Shown piece after piece: positions 5,306 to 5,848 of a DNA stretch of 5,848 nt. The DNA lies in the NCBI GenBank assembly GCA_017475785.1, contig JAFVEX010000032.1, forward strand, positions 1 through 5,848, in the 5' to 3' direction. The stretch's first letter is position 1. Each line of letters starts with the position of its first letter. The DNA is from Eubacterium sp. (GTDB taxonomy: Bacteria > Bacillota_A > Clostridia > Lachnospirales > Lachnospiraceae). Both the position numbers and the translations under genes were made by a program. The notes under the pieces are model-generated. The model was given only the letters and a program-made list of their open reading frames with translations. It ran no database searches and was not told the DNA's origin.

Positions 5306-5390
5306 TTTCCCTACGTTGGCATTATCCAAATCAGGTTCCGGGTCTGGACGTAAGCGTCCACTCTCAGCCTGCCTGTCTGCAAGCTCCCCA
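5306..5390 (-). ncRNA. TPP riboswitch (THI element) aptamer
   Basis: Read on the minus strand, the conserved THI-box elements appear in order: GGGGAGC, a 7-bp stem AGCTTGC/GCAGGCT, the invariant CTGAGAG (5367-5361), a stem TGGACG/CGTCCA with loop CTTA, ACCC, then the pyrophosphate-sensing part CCTGATTTGGATAATGCC (5335-5318) and AACGTAGGGA. Compared with the common CTGG...CCAG helix, this copy has TTGG...CCAA, a compensated change that keeps the pairing. It sits about 5 bases after the expected transcription start and upstream of thiS. It is expected to bind thiamine pyrophosphate and repress the whole thiSFGH operon. The closing P1 helix is not obvious by eye. Confidence 0.96.
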
Positions 5391-5401
5391 TGTCTTTTCG
5401 T

Positions 5402-5431
5402 ATTATACTTCTTTGCTCAATTATTTGTCAA
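5402..5431 (-). promoter_or_regulatory. Promoter of the thi operon
   Basis: TTGACA (5431-5426) and TATAAT (5407-5402) are both perfect consensus boxes for the housekeeping sigma factor, separated by 18 bases. Transcription should begin near 5396-5394, just before the riboswitch. The -35 box lies only 11 bases after the stop codon of the upstream reductase gene, and no terminator fits between them. Confidence 0.9.
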
Positions 5432-5442
5432 TATCCTGACAT

Positions 5443-5848
5443 TCACTTAATCCCGGAAGCTGCTGCCAGTGCTGCAACCGCTCCGTCCGCAGCCGCTGTC
5501 GTCAGCTGACGGACTGTCTTGGTCCGGCAGTCTCCCGCGGTGTAAATGCCGCTTGTCTTTGTCAGGCAGTCCTCGCCTGCTGCGATGTAGCCGCCCGCAT
5601 CCAGATCCACGAGGTTCTGGAATGCCGTGTTCTCCGGCATCTGCCCAATGGCTACAAACAGGCCCTGTACCTCGATCACGCGGGTCTCTCCTGTCAGCTT
5701 GTCGGTAACCTCGACGCCCTCGACCTTTTTGTCGCCGAGAATCTTTGTGACGTTTGCATTCAGGACAAATTCTACATTATCCTTAGATTCCAGTTCTTTC
5801 ACTGCCGCCGCATCCCCGCGGAATGCGTCGCGCCGGTGTACCAGGTAA
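5443..5848 (-). CDS. trxB: Thioredoxin-disulfide reductase, C-terminal part (5' end outside window)
   Basis: Only the last 134 residues are inside the window; the frame is open to the edge. Thioredoxin reductase passes electrons from NADPH through FAD to thioredoxin. The piece begins with LVHRRDAFRG, the HRRxxFR motif that recognises the NADPH 2'-phosphate. It ends with the FAD-domain signature, GLFVAIGQMPENT, then GGYIAAGEDCLTKTSGIYTAGDCRTKTVRQLTTAAADGAVAA, characteristic of the TrxB family. The redox-active CXXC would lie upstream and cannot be checked. A GTG at 5802 is an internal codon, not the start. The gene is on the same strand as the thi operon and ends 11 bases before its -35 box, so read-through into the riboswitch leader is possible. 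Confidence 0.88.
   Translation of the reverse strand, partial: YLVHRRDAFRGDAAAVKELESKDNVEFVLNANVTKILGDKKVEGVEVTDKLTGETRVIEVQGLFVAIGQMPENTAFQNLVDLDAGGYIAAGEDCLTKTSGIYTAGDCRTKTVRQLTTAAADGAVAALAAASGIK

Noticed and set aside
5443..5802. Start of the reductase at the GTG at 5802
   Set aside because: The frame continues upstream to the window edge, and that part encodes the conserved HRRDAFR motif of the NADPH site, so the gene is cut by the window.

Overview
The window looks like part of a chromosome from an anaerobic, moderately GC-rich Clostridia (Lachnospiraceae-like) bacterium. This is inferred from strong AGGAGG ribosome binding sites, a consensus sigma-A type promoter, a TPP riboswitch ahead of a thiS-thiF-thiG-thiH thiazole operon that uses the oxygen-sensitive radical-SAM enzyme ThiH, and a short zinc-less ThiF. 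No marker pins down a genus.

Layout: On the plus strand, 31-1656 encodes a complete 1-pyrroline-5-carboxylate (glutamate semialdehyde) dehydrogenase. It converges on a minus-strand operon that is read from right to left. The operon begins with a near-perfect promoter (TTGACA at 5431-5426, TATAAT at 5407-5402) only 11 bp beyond the stop codon of a partial thioredoxin reductase gene (5443 to the window end). A TPP riboswitch aptamer (about 5390-5306) follows, then an intermediate hairpin (5288-5259) and a strong 17-bp intrinsic terminator (5210-5158). After that come thiS (apparent CTG start), thiF, thiG and thiH. A bidirectional terminator at 1771-1816 separates thiH from the dehydrogenase gene.

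The four thi genes form one pathway. ThiF adenylates the C-terminal Gly-Gly of the sulfur carrier ThiS, ThiS becomes a thiocarboxylate, ThiH makes dehydroglycine from tyrosine, and ThiG joins these with deoxyxylulose phosphate to form the thiazole phosphate half of thiamine. The riboswitch should shut the operon off when TPP is plentiful.

The coding content is conventional. The unexplained structure is in the spacers. A small dispersed palindromic repeat (GGTGACAGGCACC core next to TTTATAAA) sits after pruA, before thiH and before thiS. A 38-bp tandem repeat with alternating sub-types fills the thiS-thiF spacer. The thiF-thiG spacer holds a 19-nt palindrome that can also pair with a second upstream arm. 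The unusual N-terminal stretch of thiH is dense in inverted repeats. I see no new multi-gene system, CRISPR array, RNA gene other than the riboswitch, or insertion sequence.
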